Shown one piece after another: positions 42,191 to 51,847 of a DNA stretch of 64,000 nucleotides. The DNA lies in assembly GCF_002872335.1 (NCBI RefSeq), contig NZ_NJAG01000019.1, positions 38,041 to 102,040 of the forward strand. The letters run 5' to 3'. A model generated the notes under the pieces. That model was given only the letters and a program-made list of their open reading frames with translations, did not search any database and was not told the DNA's origin. Both the position numbers and the translations under genes were made by a program. This DNA is from Siphonobacter sp. BAB-5405 (lineage in GTDB: Bacteria > Bacteroidota > Bacteroidia > Cytophagales > Spirosomataceae). Position 1 is the first letter of the stretch. Each line of letters begins with the position of its first letter.

Positions 42191-43291
42191 CTAGGTGCCC
42201 AGCGGATTTTTGTCGGGTTGGGATTCGCCGTCACTTTCCGTGTCGGCGTTGATTTTTTCGGCGATTAATTCTTTTTCTTCCGAGTTGGCTTCCAGTTCGT
42301 TTTGCTCCTGCTCCTGTTCGGCTTTCGGATTATAGGTCAATTTTATAAACATCGGGAAGTGATCCGAGCCAATACCGGGCAACCGCTGGAGCTGTAGCAG
42401 TTTAAAGTCCGAGGAACAGAACACGTGATCGAGCGGAAAACGCAGAAAAGGAATCTTGGCGTGAAACGTACTGTAAAATCCCCTGCCCCGCCGGGGGTCT
42501 AGCAAGCCACTGGTTTTTAAGAACAGATCCGTCGTATAGCTCCAGGCCACGTCGTTCATATCCCCCGCCACAATCACTGGAATAGCCGATTGCTTGGCTT
42601 CCCGTCCTACCATCAGTATTTCCTTGTCCCGTTCGGTTGATCGTGGGTTTTCCTGCGGTACAGGCGGAGTCGGGTGCAGACAATACAGCTGAATGGGCTC
42701 GTCGGAACGCAACCAGACTTTGGCGTGAATGGACGGGATGTCCTCTTCCACCAGAAACTTCACCGACGCATCCGTCAGTTTCAACCGCGAGTACAGCAAC
42801 ATACCGTACGTGTTGTCAATCGGCTTGAGCACCCGGTGCGGGTAGGATTCGTGCAAGGGCCGCATTTGTTCGGCCCACCACTGGTCCGTTTCAGCCAGCA
42901 ATACAATATCGGGCTCCATCTGATCAATCAAACGCAGTAGTTTTTCCGATACTCGATTGTACTGATAGACATTCGAAATCAGCAGACTGAGGCTACGGTC
43001 GGGCTGGGTATCCCGCTGACTTAGCAACTGCTTCCGGGCCAGGAATGTATACGGAAAGAGTTGATAAAAGAGATAAATCAGATTCAGGCCCAGTATGCCC
43101 AGGGTAATCCAGGTCAGGGGCTGTGAAGTTTCCCCCCAGAAGGCCCAAAGCACAATGAAGAGTAAATTCAGCACAAATTTCTGGCTGCGGGGATACTCGA
43201 AAACGCGAAAAGTCCAATGATCGCTTCGAATCAGGGGGATTAGCGAAAAAAGAACAATTACGTAAGAACCAATGGTTAAGGCAATTGACAT
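42191..43291 (-). CDS. Endonuclease/exonuclease/phosphatase-family membrane protein
   Basis: 366 residues from the ATG at 43,291 (the GTG at 43,312 is less likely). Three N-terminal hydrophobic segments (about 5-23, 40-60, 65-85) are followed by the EEP fold: ISNVYQYN, PDIVLLAETDQWW, GDMNDVAWS and SDHFPMF carry the metal ligands and catalytic His. Such membrane-bound EEP proteins are predicted phosphodiesterases or nucleases acting outside the membrane. The C-terminus is acidic and disordered. Confidence 0.82.
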   Translation of the reverse strand: MSIALTIGSYVIVLFSLIPLIRSDHWTFRVFEYPRSQKFVLNLLFIVLWAFWGETSQPLTWITLGILGLNLIYLFYQLFPYTFLARKQLLSQRDTQPDRSLSLLISNVYQYNRVSEKLLRLIDQMEPDIVLLAETDQWWAEQMRPLHESYPHRVLKPIDNTYGMLLYSRLKLTDASVKFLVEEDIPSIHAKVWLRSDEPIQLYCLHPTPPVPQENPRSTERDKEILMVGREAKQSAIPVIVAGDMNDVAWSYTTDLFLKTSGLLDPRRGRGFYSTFHAKIPFLRFPLDHVFCSSDFKLLQLQRLPGIGSDHFPMFIKLTYNPKAEQEQEQNELEANSEEKELIAEKINADTESDGESQPDKNPLGT

Positions 43292-43452
43292 ATACTTAGA
43301 AAATACGAGCACGGCAGTTTGCTCTTGGGGTTAATCGTTCTTCTTTAAAAAAGTTTAAAAATTCGTTAGATAACTCTTTCTATGTCAGAGCAGAGTTGTA
43401 TTTTACCCATGTTTTAGTTACTCTTCACGCTACCTCATTTACCTCAGTCTTT

Positions 43453-44829
43453 ATGAAAAACTCCCGGCGTACCTTTCTTCGCACCATGGGCGGCTCGGCG
43501 GCGGCACTCTCGATGGCCTCCTGGATGCCCCTTAAGGCTCTAGGCTCGGCTTTCTCCCCGAATGATACGATTCAGGTCGGACTCATCGGAGCCGGCATCA
43601 TTGGTCACTTTGACGTGGACACCATTCTTCAAGTGCCCGGCGTAGAGCTGGTAGCCGCTTGCGACTTGTACGATCCCCGCCTGGTACGAGCCAAGGAAAA
43701 ATGGGGTAACCACCTATATACGACTCGTGACTACCGCGAGATTTTAGCCCGTCCGGATATCGACGCCGTCATTGTAGCCGTTCCTGACCACTGGCACGAT
43801 CACATTTCCATCGCTGCTCTGGAGGCTGGCAAGCACGTCTATTGCGAAAAACCGATGGTTCATCACATCGAGGAAGGTGCTGCCGTAATCGCCGCCCAGA
43901 AAAAATCGGGAAAGGTATTTCAGGTGGGCAGTCAGGCTGCCAGTTCGGTAGGTGTGCTCGAGGCTCAAAAGTACATAAAAGACGGAGCTTTAGGAGAAAT
44001 TTCTTTTGTAGAAGCCACCAATGACCGTGTGGACGCTCTGGGAGCCTGGCAATATACCATTCCTTTTGACCTGGACCCGAAACAGGTGGACTGGGACCGT
44101 TACCTGGGGGATGCTCCGAAACGGCCTTTTGAGGCCCATCGCTTTTTCCGCTGGCGAAACTATAAGGAATACGGCACAGGTGTGGCGGGCGATTTATTCG
44201 TACACCTGCTCACCACGCTGCACACCATTACGGGCTCGACAGGACCCAACCGAATTTTTGCTTTGGGTGATTTAAATTACTGGAAAGATGGCCGCGACGC
44301 CTACGATCTGGTAACAGGCGTGATGGATTACCCGAAAACGGATCAGCATCCCTCCTTTCAGTTTTTCACACGAGTAAATCTGGCCGACGGCGGGGGTGGT
44401 TCCCACCGCAGCCGGATTGTAGGAACGGAAGGTTCGCTGGAATTAAATGGAGATGGTTTTGTGCTGCGTCGCTTCAAACGCCCGCAAGCACCGCCTTTCA
44501 GTCTGAACTACGACGCCCTGATCACCTACCCCAAGGCGATGCAGGAAGCCTTCTTGAAGGAATACGACGCTAAGTACCCCAAGGATAAGTTTAGTCGTGG
44601 AGTCGAAAAACAAACCGATATTGTCTTCAACGCTCCCGAGAAGTACAACGCCCGGCTGTCTCACATGGAAGTCTTCGTGAAAGCCATTCGGGAAAATAAA
44701 CCGGCCCTGGTTAAAGAAGATGCGACGTTTGGCTTGCGGGCGGCGGCTCCATCACTGGCCTGTAATTTGTCGGTAGAAAAGAAAAAGCCCATTGCCTGGG
44801 ATCCTGATCAAATGAAAATTGTTGGATAA
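43453..44829 (+). CDS. Gfo/Idh/MocA-family oxidoreductase, Tat-exported
   Basis: 458 residues from the ATG at 43,453. Twin-arginine signal SRRTFLRT, then a Rossmann dinucleotide site VGLIGAGIIG and the family motif EKPMVHHI. The Tat signal indicates export in folded form with a bound nucleotide. Typical of Bacteroidota secreted sugar or inositol dehydrogenases; the exact substrate cannot be told. It precedes gpmA with a terminator between them. Confidence 0.88.
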   Translation: MKNSRRTFLRTMGGSAAALSMASWMPLKALGSAFSPNDTIQVGLIGAGIIGHFDVDTILQVPGVELVAACDLYDPRLVRAKEKWGNHLYTTRDYREILARPDIDAVIVAVPDHWHDHISIAALEAGKHVYCEKPMVHHIEEGAAVIAAQKKSGKVFQVGSQAASSVGVLEAQKYIKDGALGEISFVEATNDRVDALGAWQYTIPFDLDPKQVDWDRYLGDAPKRPFEAHRFFRWRNYKEYGTGVAGDLFVHLLTTLHTITGSTGPNRIFALGDLNYWKDGRDAYDLVTGVMDYPKTDQHPSFQFFTRVNLADGGGGSHRSRIVGTEGSLELNGDGFVLRRFKRPQAPPFSLNYDALITYPKAMQEAFLKEYDAKYPKDKFSRGVEKQTDIVFNAPEKYNARLSHMEVFVKAIRENKPALVKEDATFGLRAAAPSLACNLSVEKKKPIAWDPDQMKIVG

Positions 44830-44833
44830 ACCG

Positions 44834-44867
44834 AAAAGCCACTCCTTTGGGCGTGGCTTTTCTTTGT
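44834..44867 (+). terminator. Rho-independent terminator
   Basis: AAAAGCCAC/GTGGCTTTT with a 10-base loop then CTTTG, between the dehydrogenase and gpmA. Confidence 0.8.
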
Positions 44868-44871
44868 TATT

Positions 44872-45495
44872 ATGAAAGATCGAATATTAGTCCTGGTTCG
44901 GCACGGTCAATCCGAATGGAACCTTGAAAATAGATTTACCGGGGAAGTAGACGTGGAGCTTACCACGCATGGTCGGGACGAAGCCCGCCTCACGGCGTTA
45001 AAACTCAAAACCATTTCTTTTCAGGTCGCCTTCACTTCAGCCTTGAAGCGAGCTCAGGAAACACTGGCTATTATCCTCGAAGATATTCAGCAAACGTCCA
45101 TTCCCGTGCATCAATCGGCTGCATTGAACGAACGTAACTACGGGGATTTGCAGGGACTCAACAAAGCCGAAACTGCCGAAAAATACGGTATCGAACAGGT
45201 AGCCTTATGGCGAAGAAGTTACGACGTAGCCCCGCCCGGCGGCGAAAGTCTGAAAATGACGCAGGAGCGGGTGCTACCTTACTACCAGCAAAAAATTGTA
45301 CCCTGTTTGCAGCAGGGGCAGAATGTGCTGATCGTGGCTCACGGCAATAGCCTTCGGTCGTTGGTGATGGATCTCGAACACTTAAGCGAGCAGGCCATCT
45401 CGCAGGTAGACATCCCGACGGGAGCCCCCCGCTTCTACCATTTCGATGAACACATGCAACTGCTCAAGGCCGATTACCTGACCGAATCGCACTAA
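44872..45495 (+). CDS. gpmA: 2,3-bisphosphoglycerate-dependent phosphoglycerate mutase
   Basis: 207 residues. The catalytic motif LVRHGQSEWNLENRFTG carries the phospho-His, and NERNYGDLQGLNKAE plus VAHGNSLRSLVM complete the active site of the dPGM family. It interconverts 3- and 2-phosphoglycerate in glycolysis. The stop overlaps the 3' end of the convergent histidine kinase gene. Confidence 0.9.
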   Translation: MKDRILVLVRHGQSEWNLENRFTGEVDVELTTHGRDEARLTALKLKTISFQVAFTSALKRAQETLAIILEDIQQTSIPVHQSAALNERNYGDLQGLNKAETAEKYGIEQVALWRRSYDVAPPGGESLKMTQERVLPYYQQKIVPCLQQGQNVLIVAHGNSLRSLVMDLEHLSEQAISQVDIPTGAPRFYHFDEHMQLLKADYLTESH

Positions 45496-47651
45496 GCCGT
45501 CACGGTACTTAATACTTTGTTGAGAAGGGCTTTGAGGTCTTTCTCAACAAAGGGCTTATTCAGAAAATCGTTCATTCCCAGCTTGTGGTACCGTTCCTGT
45601 TCTTCCGCCGTAATCTGGGCGGTGAAACCGATAATGGGAACTGAGGATTTTTTATTATCCCCGTGCGTACGGATTTGCCGCGTTAATTCGACCCCGTCCA
45701 TGACCGGCATCTGAATGTCTGTAATGACCAGATCAAAGGGATGGGCATCGAACATCTCGTACGCAATCTGTCCGTTTGTAGCCTGTTGGAAGGTTACGTT
45801 TTTCTTCTTCAAAATGGTACCAAGCAGTAACAGATTCATCTTGTTGTCATCCACAATGAGTACCTGTTTTTCCTGCAACAATTCATGAATTTCCCGTTCT
45901 ATACTGGAGCTATGCGTATTCATTTCTGATTGGGTGGTTAATTCCATTGGAATGTCAACTGAAAAAGTGGACCCTACCCCTAACTCACTCGTTACTTTGA
46001 TGGTACCCCCGGCTAATTCAACAATGCGTTTGCAAATCGCTAATCCCAGGCCTGTACCGACCGACCGTTCCACTTTTGAATCGTGTTCCAATTGCTGGAA
46101 ATCATTGAAAATAATTCCTAAATTCTCTTTCGAAATGCCGATTCCTGTATCCTTTATTTGAAAACTCCAGAGTACCTGATTTCCCATAATCGGAGCCAGC
46201 GAAGAACTTAACGTTACTTTACCCCCCACAGGCGTAAATTTAATAGCATTGCTTAATAAATTCATCAATACCTGTTTCATTCGGAAACCATCGCCTAGCA
46301 AGGTTGCTTCCGCCTCATACTTTAGTTCGCTACGTAAGGTAATGTTTTTTTTATCAGCCTGTATACCAAGCATTGCCACCATTTCCTGACAAATCAGATA
46401 GGGTTGAAACGGTTTCTGACTCAGTTCAATCTTTCCACTTTCTAGTTTTGAAAAGTCCAGAATATCGTTGACCAGCGTCATTAATATGCCCGAAGATGAG
46501 CGAATGGCTTCCAGTTTAGGCTGTTGTTCTTTCGGTAAATCTGTCTTAACAATCTGTTCCGAAAATCCAATAATTGAATTCAGTGGCGTGCGGATTTCAT
46601 GACTAATAGTAGCCAGAAAGTCGCCTTTCATTTTGGCGTACTTCGTTACCTGCCGGCTGTATTGTAATAAAGAAATTTCATTTCTGTACAATCGCCAGAT
46701 CGTGTATAATATACTGCAGGTTAGAAAGAAAATGATGGCGATGCTGCCCTGAGAAAGGAGGTTTAACTCCTGCACATCGGTAAGAGTACCGGCTAGCAAC
46801 TGCTTTCGCTGCAATTCTGCTTCTTCCGCTTCGCTCTGTTTTAGTCCGGTCAGTGACCCTTGTAGTTTTGAAAAAATCAGGCCGTTTAGCCGTAGTAATT
46901 CTTTTTCCGTTGCATTTAGCTCTTTTCGGTACGCCAGTAAATCCTTGTAATAATTATCCATTGCCCGCAGATTCGTTTCGTATAGGGCGGCAGTTTCCTC
47001 AAGCAGCGAATTTGATTTATTACGGGTCGAAGAAACCTGAATCTGGTTATTATACGAACTTTTATTACTGATTGCTTCCGCCAGGCGACCCCACAACTTT
47101 TTACGGGAACGTTGTTGCGTAACTTTTACTGAATCAACTTTAACAACTTGTTCTGAACGTCTGACTTTTACTTTAGGCTTAGGTACAACCATCGGTTGTC
47201 GTTCTTCGCGAATAGCAATTTCTTTCGTTGAAAGAATCAATAAACTATCGGTAAGTGTTTTAAGATACGAAAACTCTTTATTCTTATCTTTTTTCTGAGT
47301 TAGCAGCTGATTTACGTCTGTTGGTAATGTCCTTTCATTTTTCTGATTTTTAAATTCTTCCAGTATCTTCGACACCGTGGCAAGTTGCGATACAAACTGC
47401 CGGTGATAGACCGTATCCCCTGTAACCGTAAATAATCGACTATTATTTTCAGCGATGTACAGAATAGAGATACACGTATCTATTTTCTGATAGTTATTTT
47501 TGATATTACTCAGGCCCTCAATGTTGTGTTTAACTACGTTCGCTTTATTCTTACGCACCAGCACAATGAGGGCGAAAGTCGATAAGATAAGCAGTAGAAA
47601 AGCTAGCCAAAGAAAACGTTTACCAACGGTTGTTTTTGTATCTTTCTCCAT
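45492..47651 (-). CDS. Hybrid sensor histidine kinase/response regulator
   Basis: 719 residues. TM helix at about 12-31, periplasmic coiled sensor domain to about 290, second TM (about 297-317), then HisKA with ATISHEIRTPLNSIIGF, HATPase with N-box NLLSNAIKF, G1 DTGIGIS and G2 GTGLGLAICK, and a C-terminal receiver with ITDIQMPVMDG for the phospho-Asp. No DNA-binding domain. The ligand and downstream partner are not in the window. Confidence 0.92.
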   Translation of the reverse strand: MEKDTKTTVGKRFLWLAFLLLILSTFALIVLVRKNKANVVKHNIEGLSNIKNNYQKIDTCISILYIAENNSRLFTVTGDTVYHRQFVSQLATVSKILEEFKNQKNERTLPTDVNQLLTQKKDKNKEFSYLKTLTDSLLILSTKEIAIREERQPMVVPKPKVKVRRSEQVVKVDSVKVTQQRSRKKLWGRLAEAISNKSSYNNQIQVSSTRNKSNSLLEETAALYETNLRAMDNYYKDLLAYRKELNATEKELLRLNGLIFSKLQGSLTGLKQSEAEEAELQRKQLLAGTLTDVQELNLLSQGSIAIIFFLTCSILYTIWRLYRNEISLLQYSRQVTKYAKMKGDFLATISHEIRTPLNSIIGFSEQIVKTDLPKEQQPKLEAIRSSSGILMTLVNDILDFSKLESGKIELSQKPFQPYLICQEMVAMLGIQADKKNITLRSELKYEAEATLLGDGFRMKQVLMNLLSNAIKFTPVGGKVTLSSSLAPIMGNQVLWSFQIKDTGIGISKENLGIIFNDFQQLEHDSKVERSVGTGLGLAICKRIVELAGGTIKVTSELGVGSTFSVDIPMELTTQSEMNTHSSSIEREIHELLQEKQVLIVDDNKMNLLLLGTILKKKNVTFQQATNGQIAYEMFDAHPFDLVITDIQMPVMDGVELTRQIRTHGDNKKSSVPIIGFTAQITAEEQERYHKLGMNDFLNKPFVEKDLKALLNKVLSTVTA

Positions 47652-47771
47652 CTCCTGTCAAACAAATACTACAAGCATAGTGATTTATACTCAAATATTT
47701 AATACTTAACTAGCGTTAAAAATCAACGTAACTCAAAAGTAGTAAGTTTTCAATCATGCTTTACTGCAAAT

Positions 47772-47800
47772 AAAAAAAACAGCACTTTAAAAAGTGCTGT
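47772..47800 (-). terminator. Terminator of ruvC
   Basis: ACAGCACTTT/AAAGTGCTGT stem with a 2-base centre, followed by eight T on the minus strand. Confidence 0.85.
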
Positions 47801-47823
47801 TTTCATAGAAAATTACTTTTAGC

Positions 47824-48405
47824 TTAACCTTTAATACGATCTTGATTTTCAGACAGAAAAGCAGCCCAACTTCCTTTTTTAGCCTGTTTTATACCTAGAG
47901 CTTTTTTACCCTTATTAGAGGCTAATGTGTTTTCGTGATAGTAATGACAAATCGCTACGCCCAGGGCATCCGTAGCATCGAGTCGCTCGCCTTCAAGCTT
48001 CATTTTCAGAATACTCTCCAGCATATACGATACCTGCTCTTTGGAAGCGTTTCCATTGCCTGTCACCGACTGTTTTACCGTTTTGGGTGAATACTCTACG
48101 ATCGGTATCTGCCGGGCCAGAGCAGCGGCCATGGCGACCCCCTGAGCACGACCCAGCTTTAACATGGATTGTACGTTTTTACCAAAAAAAGGAGCTTCGA
48201 GGGCCATCTCATCCGGCGAAAATTCGTCGATGATGCCCGTGATCCGCTCAAAAATTTTACCCAGTTTTAACTCATGATTGTCGTACTTGGTGAGATTAAT
48301 AACGCCGTACTGCAATAGCGTAATGTTCCCCTTCTCCACTAAAATCAATCCGTAGCCCATGTACCTTGTGCCGGGGTCAACGCCTAAAATGATCTTTTCT
48401 GCCAT
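47824..48405 (-). CDS. ruvC: Holliday junction endonuclease RuvC
   Basis: 193 residues. Retroviral-integrase-fold resolvase: first catalytic Asp D10 in LGVDPGTRYMG, then MALEAPFF and RLDATDALGVAICH supply the other acidic residues. Acts with RuvAB to resolve recombination junctions. The Lys/Ala-rich C-terminus is slightly longer than in the shortest homologs. Complete with its own terminator. Confidence 0.95.
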   Translation of the reverse strand: MAEKIILGVDPGTRYMGYGLILVEKGNITLLQYGVINLTKYDNHELKLGKIFERITGIIDEFSPDEMALEAPFFGKNVQSMLKLGRAQGVAMAAALARQIPIVEYSPKTVKQSVTGNGNASKEQVSYMLESILKMKLEGERLDATDALGVAICHYYHENTLASNKGKKALGIKQAKKGSWAAFLSENQDRIKG

Positions 48406-48455
48406 AGCTTTGCAAAGGCTTTCCCAAAGAATATACGGAGCACTCTGCCCTTCGT

Positions 48456-49475
48456 ATGCTTTTTGTCAGCCTTATTCCTATGCAAAATAACGTCAATTAC
48501 GCGGCTTTTCGCCGATTTTTTCTCTTTCTGCTGCGGTGGGTACTACCAATAGTGATTATCTGGCTGGTGATCCGTACGCTTCAGCAAAAACAACAGGATC
48601 TGGGTAGCGTGTGGGAAGCCATTCAGGGGGCTTTTACCGGGCAAAATGGCTGGTGGCTGGGCCTGACCATACTCCTCACGGCGTTGAACTGGTCGATTGA
48701 AGCCTGGAAGTGGCAGGTACTCGCCCGAAAACTGGAATCCCTCAGTTTTTATACCGCATTGCGGGGCGTACTGGCTGGACAGTCCCTGGGTTTTATTTCG
48801 CAGGCCAATGTGGGCGACCTGACTGGTAAAATGGGATTCTTACAGGCGAAAAACCGCCTTAATAGTATTGGAGCTTTTCTGCTCGGTAGTACGCTGCAGT
48901 TTCTGGTGACGTTATTCGCGGGTACGCTGGCCTATACTTATTTCCTGTACCGCATGCCCGAACGTCCCGGGGTGGGGCACTTCATTGCTCTGGGCTTGCT
49001 CTGGTTAACGACGTTGTTAACCGTCTATGTGCTTTCGTTAAAACACAAGGCGGCCCCTACCCTTGAACGCATCTCCTGGCTGGCGTCCTCGGCCCGGTTT
49101 TTCCGCGTACTGGAGACGTATTCTTCCGGTGACGTTCGCTTTCTGGTTTTTTTGGCTTCCTTCCGTTTTCTAACGTATAGCATCCAGTTTCTGCTCGTGC
49201 TGTATGGCTTTGGCGTATCGCTTCCGGTGCTCGATCAGCTCACGGTGGTTTGGCTGTTGTTTCTGACCAAGAGTGTGATTCCGGCTTTCAGTTTCCTGAG
49301 CGACCTGGGTATCCGAACGTTTAGTACGCTTTATTTTTTCAGCTTCTACCGCGTTGATCCGGCCCTGGTAACCTCAGCCTCACTCACGATCTGGCTACTG
49401 AATATCCTGTTGCCCGTTTTAGTCGGCATTGTATTTGTAGCTCAACTTCGGTATTTAAAAAATCAACCGGCATGA
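48456..49475 (+). CDS. Lysylphosphatidylglycerol synthase TM-region (flippase-like) protein
   Basis: Up to 339 residues (an ATG at 48,480 is an equally good start). About eight hydrophobic segments and the motif GQSLGFISQANVGDLTGKMG, typical of the YbhN/LPG-synthase TM family. Predicted to move a lipid or glycolipid across the membrane. Overlaps the following glycosyltransferase start by 4 bases. Confidence 0.85.
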   Translation: MLFVSLIPMQNNVNYAAFRRFFLFLLRWVLPIVIIWLVIRTLQQKQQDLGSVWEAIQGAFTGQNGWWLGLTILLTALNWSIEAWKWQVLARKLESLSFYTALRGVLAGQSLGFISQANVGDLTGKMGFLQAKNRLNSIGAFLLGSTLQFLVTLFAGTLAYTYFLYRMPERPGVGHFIALGLLWLTTLLTVYVLSLKHKAAPTLERISWLASSARFFRVLETYSSGDVRFLVFLASFRFLTYSIQFLLVLYGFGVSLPVLDQLTVVWLLFLTKSVIPAFSFLSDLGIRTFSTLYFFSFYRVDPALVTSASLTIWLLNILLPVLVGIVFVAQLRYLKNQPA

Positions 49476-50608
49476 GTATCGTATGGATCGGCTTGCTGCT
49501 GTTTGGCCCCGTGTTATGGTTTGTGTTCAATGCCTTTCTGCTGAATGGCTGGTGGAAAATGCCCGTATACGTACCGCTGCACGCCAATCAGCAACTCACC
49601 ATCAGTGTATTGATTCCGGTTCGCAACGAAGCCGAAAACATCATCGCTTTACTGGAGGATTTGGATCGGCAAAGCTATCCCGCTGATCGCTACGAAGTCA
49701 TCGTCGCCGATGATCATTCTACGGATCGTACAGCCGAATTGGTACGGGCGTTTCAGTCGAAAGCCCGCTACGCTCTTACGTTGTTAACCCTAACGGAAGA
49801 AAACCATTCTTCGCCCAAGAAAAGGGCCATTTCACAGGCCATCCAACAGGCGAAACACGCGTGGATTGTCACAACGGATGGCGACTGCCGCGTAGGTCCG
49901 CAGTGGCTACAGATCCTGGCTTCGTACCAGCAAACGACCCAGGCCCAATTGATTTCGGGACCGGTCACGTTTCACGACGAAGGTTCGCTCAGGAGTCGAA
50001 TTCAAATTGTTGAGTTTGCCAGTCTGGTCGGATCCGCGGCGGTTGCCATGTTCTGGAAGAAACCCAATATGTGTAACGGAGCCAATTTATCGTACGCCCG
50101 TTCGGCCTTTCTGGCGGTCGATGGATTCCAGGGAAACGAAAACCTGGCCTCGGGTGACGATGAATTTCTGATGCATAAAATGGCCGCCCGTTTTCCCGGC
50201 GAAGTCCATTTCCTGAAAAACTCGCTGGCACTGGTTCATACCGGAGCCCACCAGAGTTTCCGTTCGTTTTACCACCAGCGTCGCCGCTGGGCCAGTAAGT
50301 GGAGACATTATACCGACTGGAAAGTATCCGCCCTGGCGATTTTCGTTTTTATGGCCAATGCCAGTACCATCGTTGGCCTGGGAGCCTACCTCGCGGGCAC
50401 TATCTCGGGCTTTGTATTGGCTAGTATCCTAGGTTTGAAGTTCTCACTTGAATTTCTGTTTCTGGCGGGCGTACTCCACTTTCTCAGACAGTCAAAAAGC
50501 ATTGCGTATATTCCGTTCGTACAATTGATTTACCCGTTTTACGTTTGCTTTTTTGGATTGTTGGCTCAGGGTAAAGGGTACCAGTGGAAGGGGCGGAAGT
50601 TACAGTAA
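49472..50608 (+). CDS. Family 2 glycosyltransferase, membrane-bound
   Basis: 378 residues. GT-A fold with ISVLIPVRNEAENI, ADDHSTDRT and TTDGDCRVG (DxD-like metal site); RRRWASKW is the acceptor-binding motif. Three C-terminal hydrophobic segments anchor it. It is translated with the flippase-like protein (ATG inside its stop region), so a joint role in making a cell-surface glycolipid or polysaccharide is likely. Confidence 0.88.
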   Translation: MSIVWIGLLLFGPVLWFVFNAFLLNGWWKMPVYVPLHANQQLTISVLIPVRNEAENIIALLEDLDRQSYPADRYEVIVADDHSTDRTAELVRAFQSKARYALTLLTLTEENHSSPKKRAISQAIQQAKHAWIVTTDGDCRVGPQWLQILASYQQTTQAQLISGPVTFHDEGSLRSRIQIVEFASLVGSAAVAMFWKKPNMCNGANLSYARSAFLAVDGFQGNENLASGDDEFLMHKMAARFPGEVHFLKNSLALVHTGAHQSFRSFYHQRRRWASKWRHYTDWKVSALAIFVFMANASTIVGLGAYLAGTISGFVLASILGLKFSLEFLFLAGVLHFLRQSKSIAYIPFVQLIYPFYVCFFGLLAQGKGYQWKGRKLQ

Positions 50609-51007
50609 TCAGGGTCTGGTAATTTGTACAAAATTGCCTTTCATTCGTTTTCCGGCTATTTCGTAAGCTACTATGGCCTGATACGTACTCTTCCAAGTAA
50701 CACACGTGTTACACGTTCGTTTATCGAATATCAGTTCAATTGTTAACGTATCCACGGGTGTTACAACATGTATCTGATTTTCAAGCTTGTCTGAAATACT
50801 GGCGATTCCGTTGTCGCCAAAACGTACGGAGTCCAGTCCAGGTCCAGGTAGTTGCGTTTTACCTAACACGTAACTTTGGGCTATTTCTTCCGGCGTATAG
50901 TTCTGTAGTTGAATTTGTAAATAAGATACGCAAAGCTCTTTCGTGCAACAGGCGGTTAGTACTACTGAGCACAGAGCCAGAAGGTACCACTGACTAAATC
51001 TTTTCAT
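50609..51007 (-). CDS. Small lipoprotein, unknown
   Basis: 132 residues. Lipobox LTAC at about 17-20 followed by Cys-rich segment; C-terminal CNTC pair. Ends adjacent to the convergent glycosyltransferase gene. No family recognised. Confidence 0.7.
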   Translation of the reverse strand: MKRFSQWYLLALCSVVLTACCTKELCVSYLQIQLQNYTPEEIAQSYVLGKTQLPGPGLDSVRFGDNGIASISDKLENQIHVVTPVDTLTIELIFDKRTCNTCVTWKSTYQAIVAYEIAGKRMKGNFVQITRP

Positions 51008-51063
51008 AGCAGTAGAGGTTGTTTTACGATATTTGACACCAAATCTGATTAATCCGTTGCACT

Positions 51064-51711
51064 GTGGCTTTCTTCTTCCATAAAGTTACTCCGATCCTGC
51101 GATCCATTTACCCGGAAATGACCTGGCGGATCCCGTCATCGGAGCCTACGATTTATCTCACCTTTGATGATGGACCGATTCCTGAAGCAACGGAATTTGT
51201 CCTGCAAGAGCTGGCCAGGTATCAGGCAAAAGCTACGTTTTTCTGTATTGGCGATAATATACGTAAACATCCTTCCATTTTTCAGCAACTACTAGAACAG
51301 GGCCACTCCGTAGGAAATCATACGTTCAACCACTTGAAAGGCTGGAATACAGACGATGAAACGTATTTTGCTAACGTAGCTCAATGTCAGGATTTACTGC
51401 CACCTACGCGGCTGTTTCGCCCCCCCTACGGTCGCATTCGGAAACGGCAGGCGGCGTACCTGAAGCAGCACCATCAACTCATCATGTGGGATGTTCTGAC
51501 GGGCGATTACTCCCCTTCTCTCAAACCCGAGCAGGTTTTACGGGGTACGACCAAAGCCTGCGAATCGGGGAGTCTGGTCGTTTTTCACGACAGTATTAAA
51601 GCCTGGAAGAATATGAGCTATGCTCTTCCCCGTACGCTGGACTACCTGGCGGAACGAAATTTCAAGTTTGCGGCGTTACCCATGGGCAACGCCGAAGGCG
51701 GTAGTCGCTAA
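51064..51711 (+). CDS. Polysaccharide deacetylase (NodB-like)
   Basis: 215 residues. Catalytic TFDDGPIPEAT with the metal Asp, FFCIGDNIRKH, and HSVGNHTFNH (metal His pair), then FRPPYGR. Deacetylates chitin-like or peptidoglycan sugars; no clear signal peptide, so cytoplasmic or non-classical. It stands alone with its own promoter region. Confidence 0.88.
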   Translation: MAFFFHKVTPILRSIYPEMTWRIPSSEPTIYLTFDDGPIPEATEFVLQELARYQAKATFFCIGDNIRKHPSIFQQLLEQGHSVGNHTFNHLKGWNTDDETYFANVAQCQDLLPPTRLFRPPYGRIRKRQAAYLKQHHQLIMWDVLTGDYSPSLKPEQVLRGTTKACESGSLVVFHDSIKAWKNMSYALPRTLDYLAERNFKFAALPMGNAEGGSR

Positions 51712-51847
51712 AAATGAACCGTTTTGTACTTAATCGGGACGAATCGTAGATTTCTTCCGCTAGAGTAAAATGGTTTTTGCATTTTCCCATTTGAACTACA
51801 TACCTCTTGACCCAAGGTCAAGAGTGTACGGATGAGCCCTGAAAACA

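Noticed and set aside
45934..46161. Plus-strand short frame in the histidine kinase
   Set aside because: Shadow of the HATPase domain coding frame.
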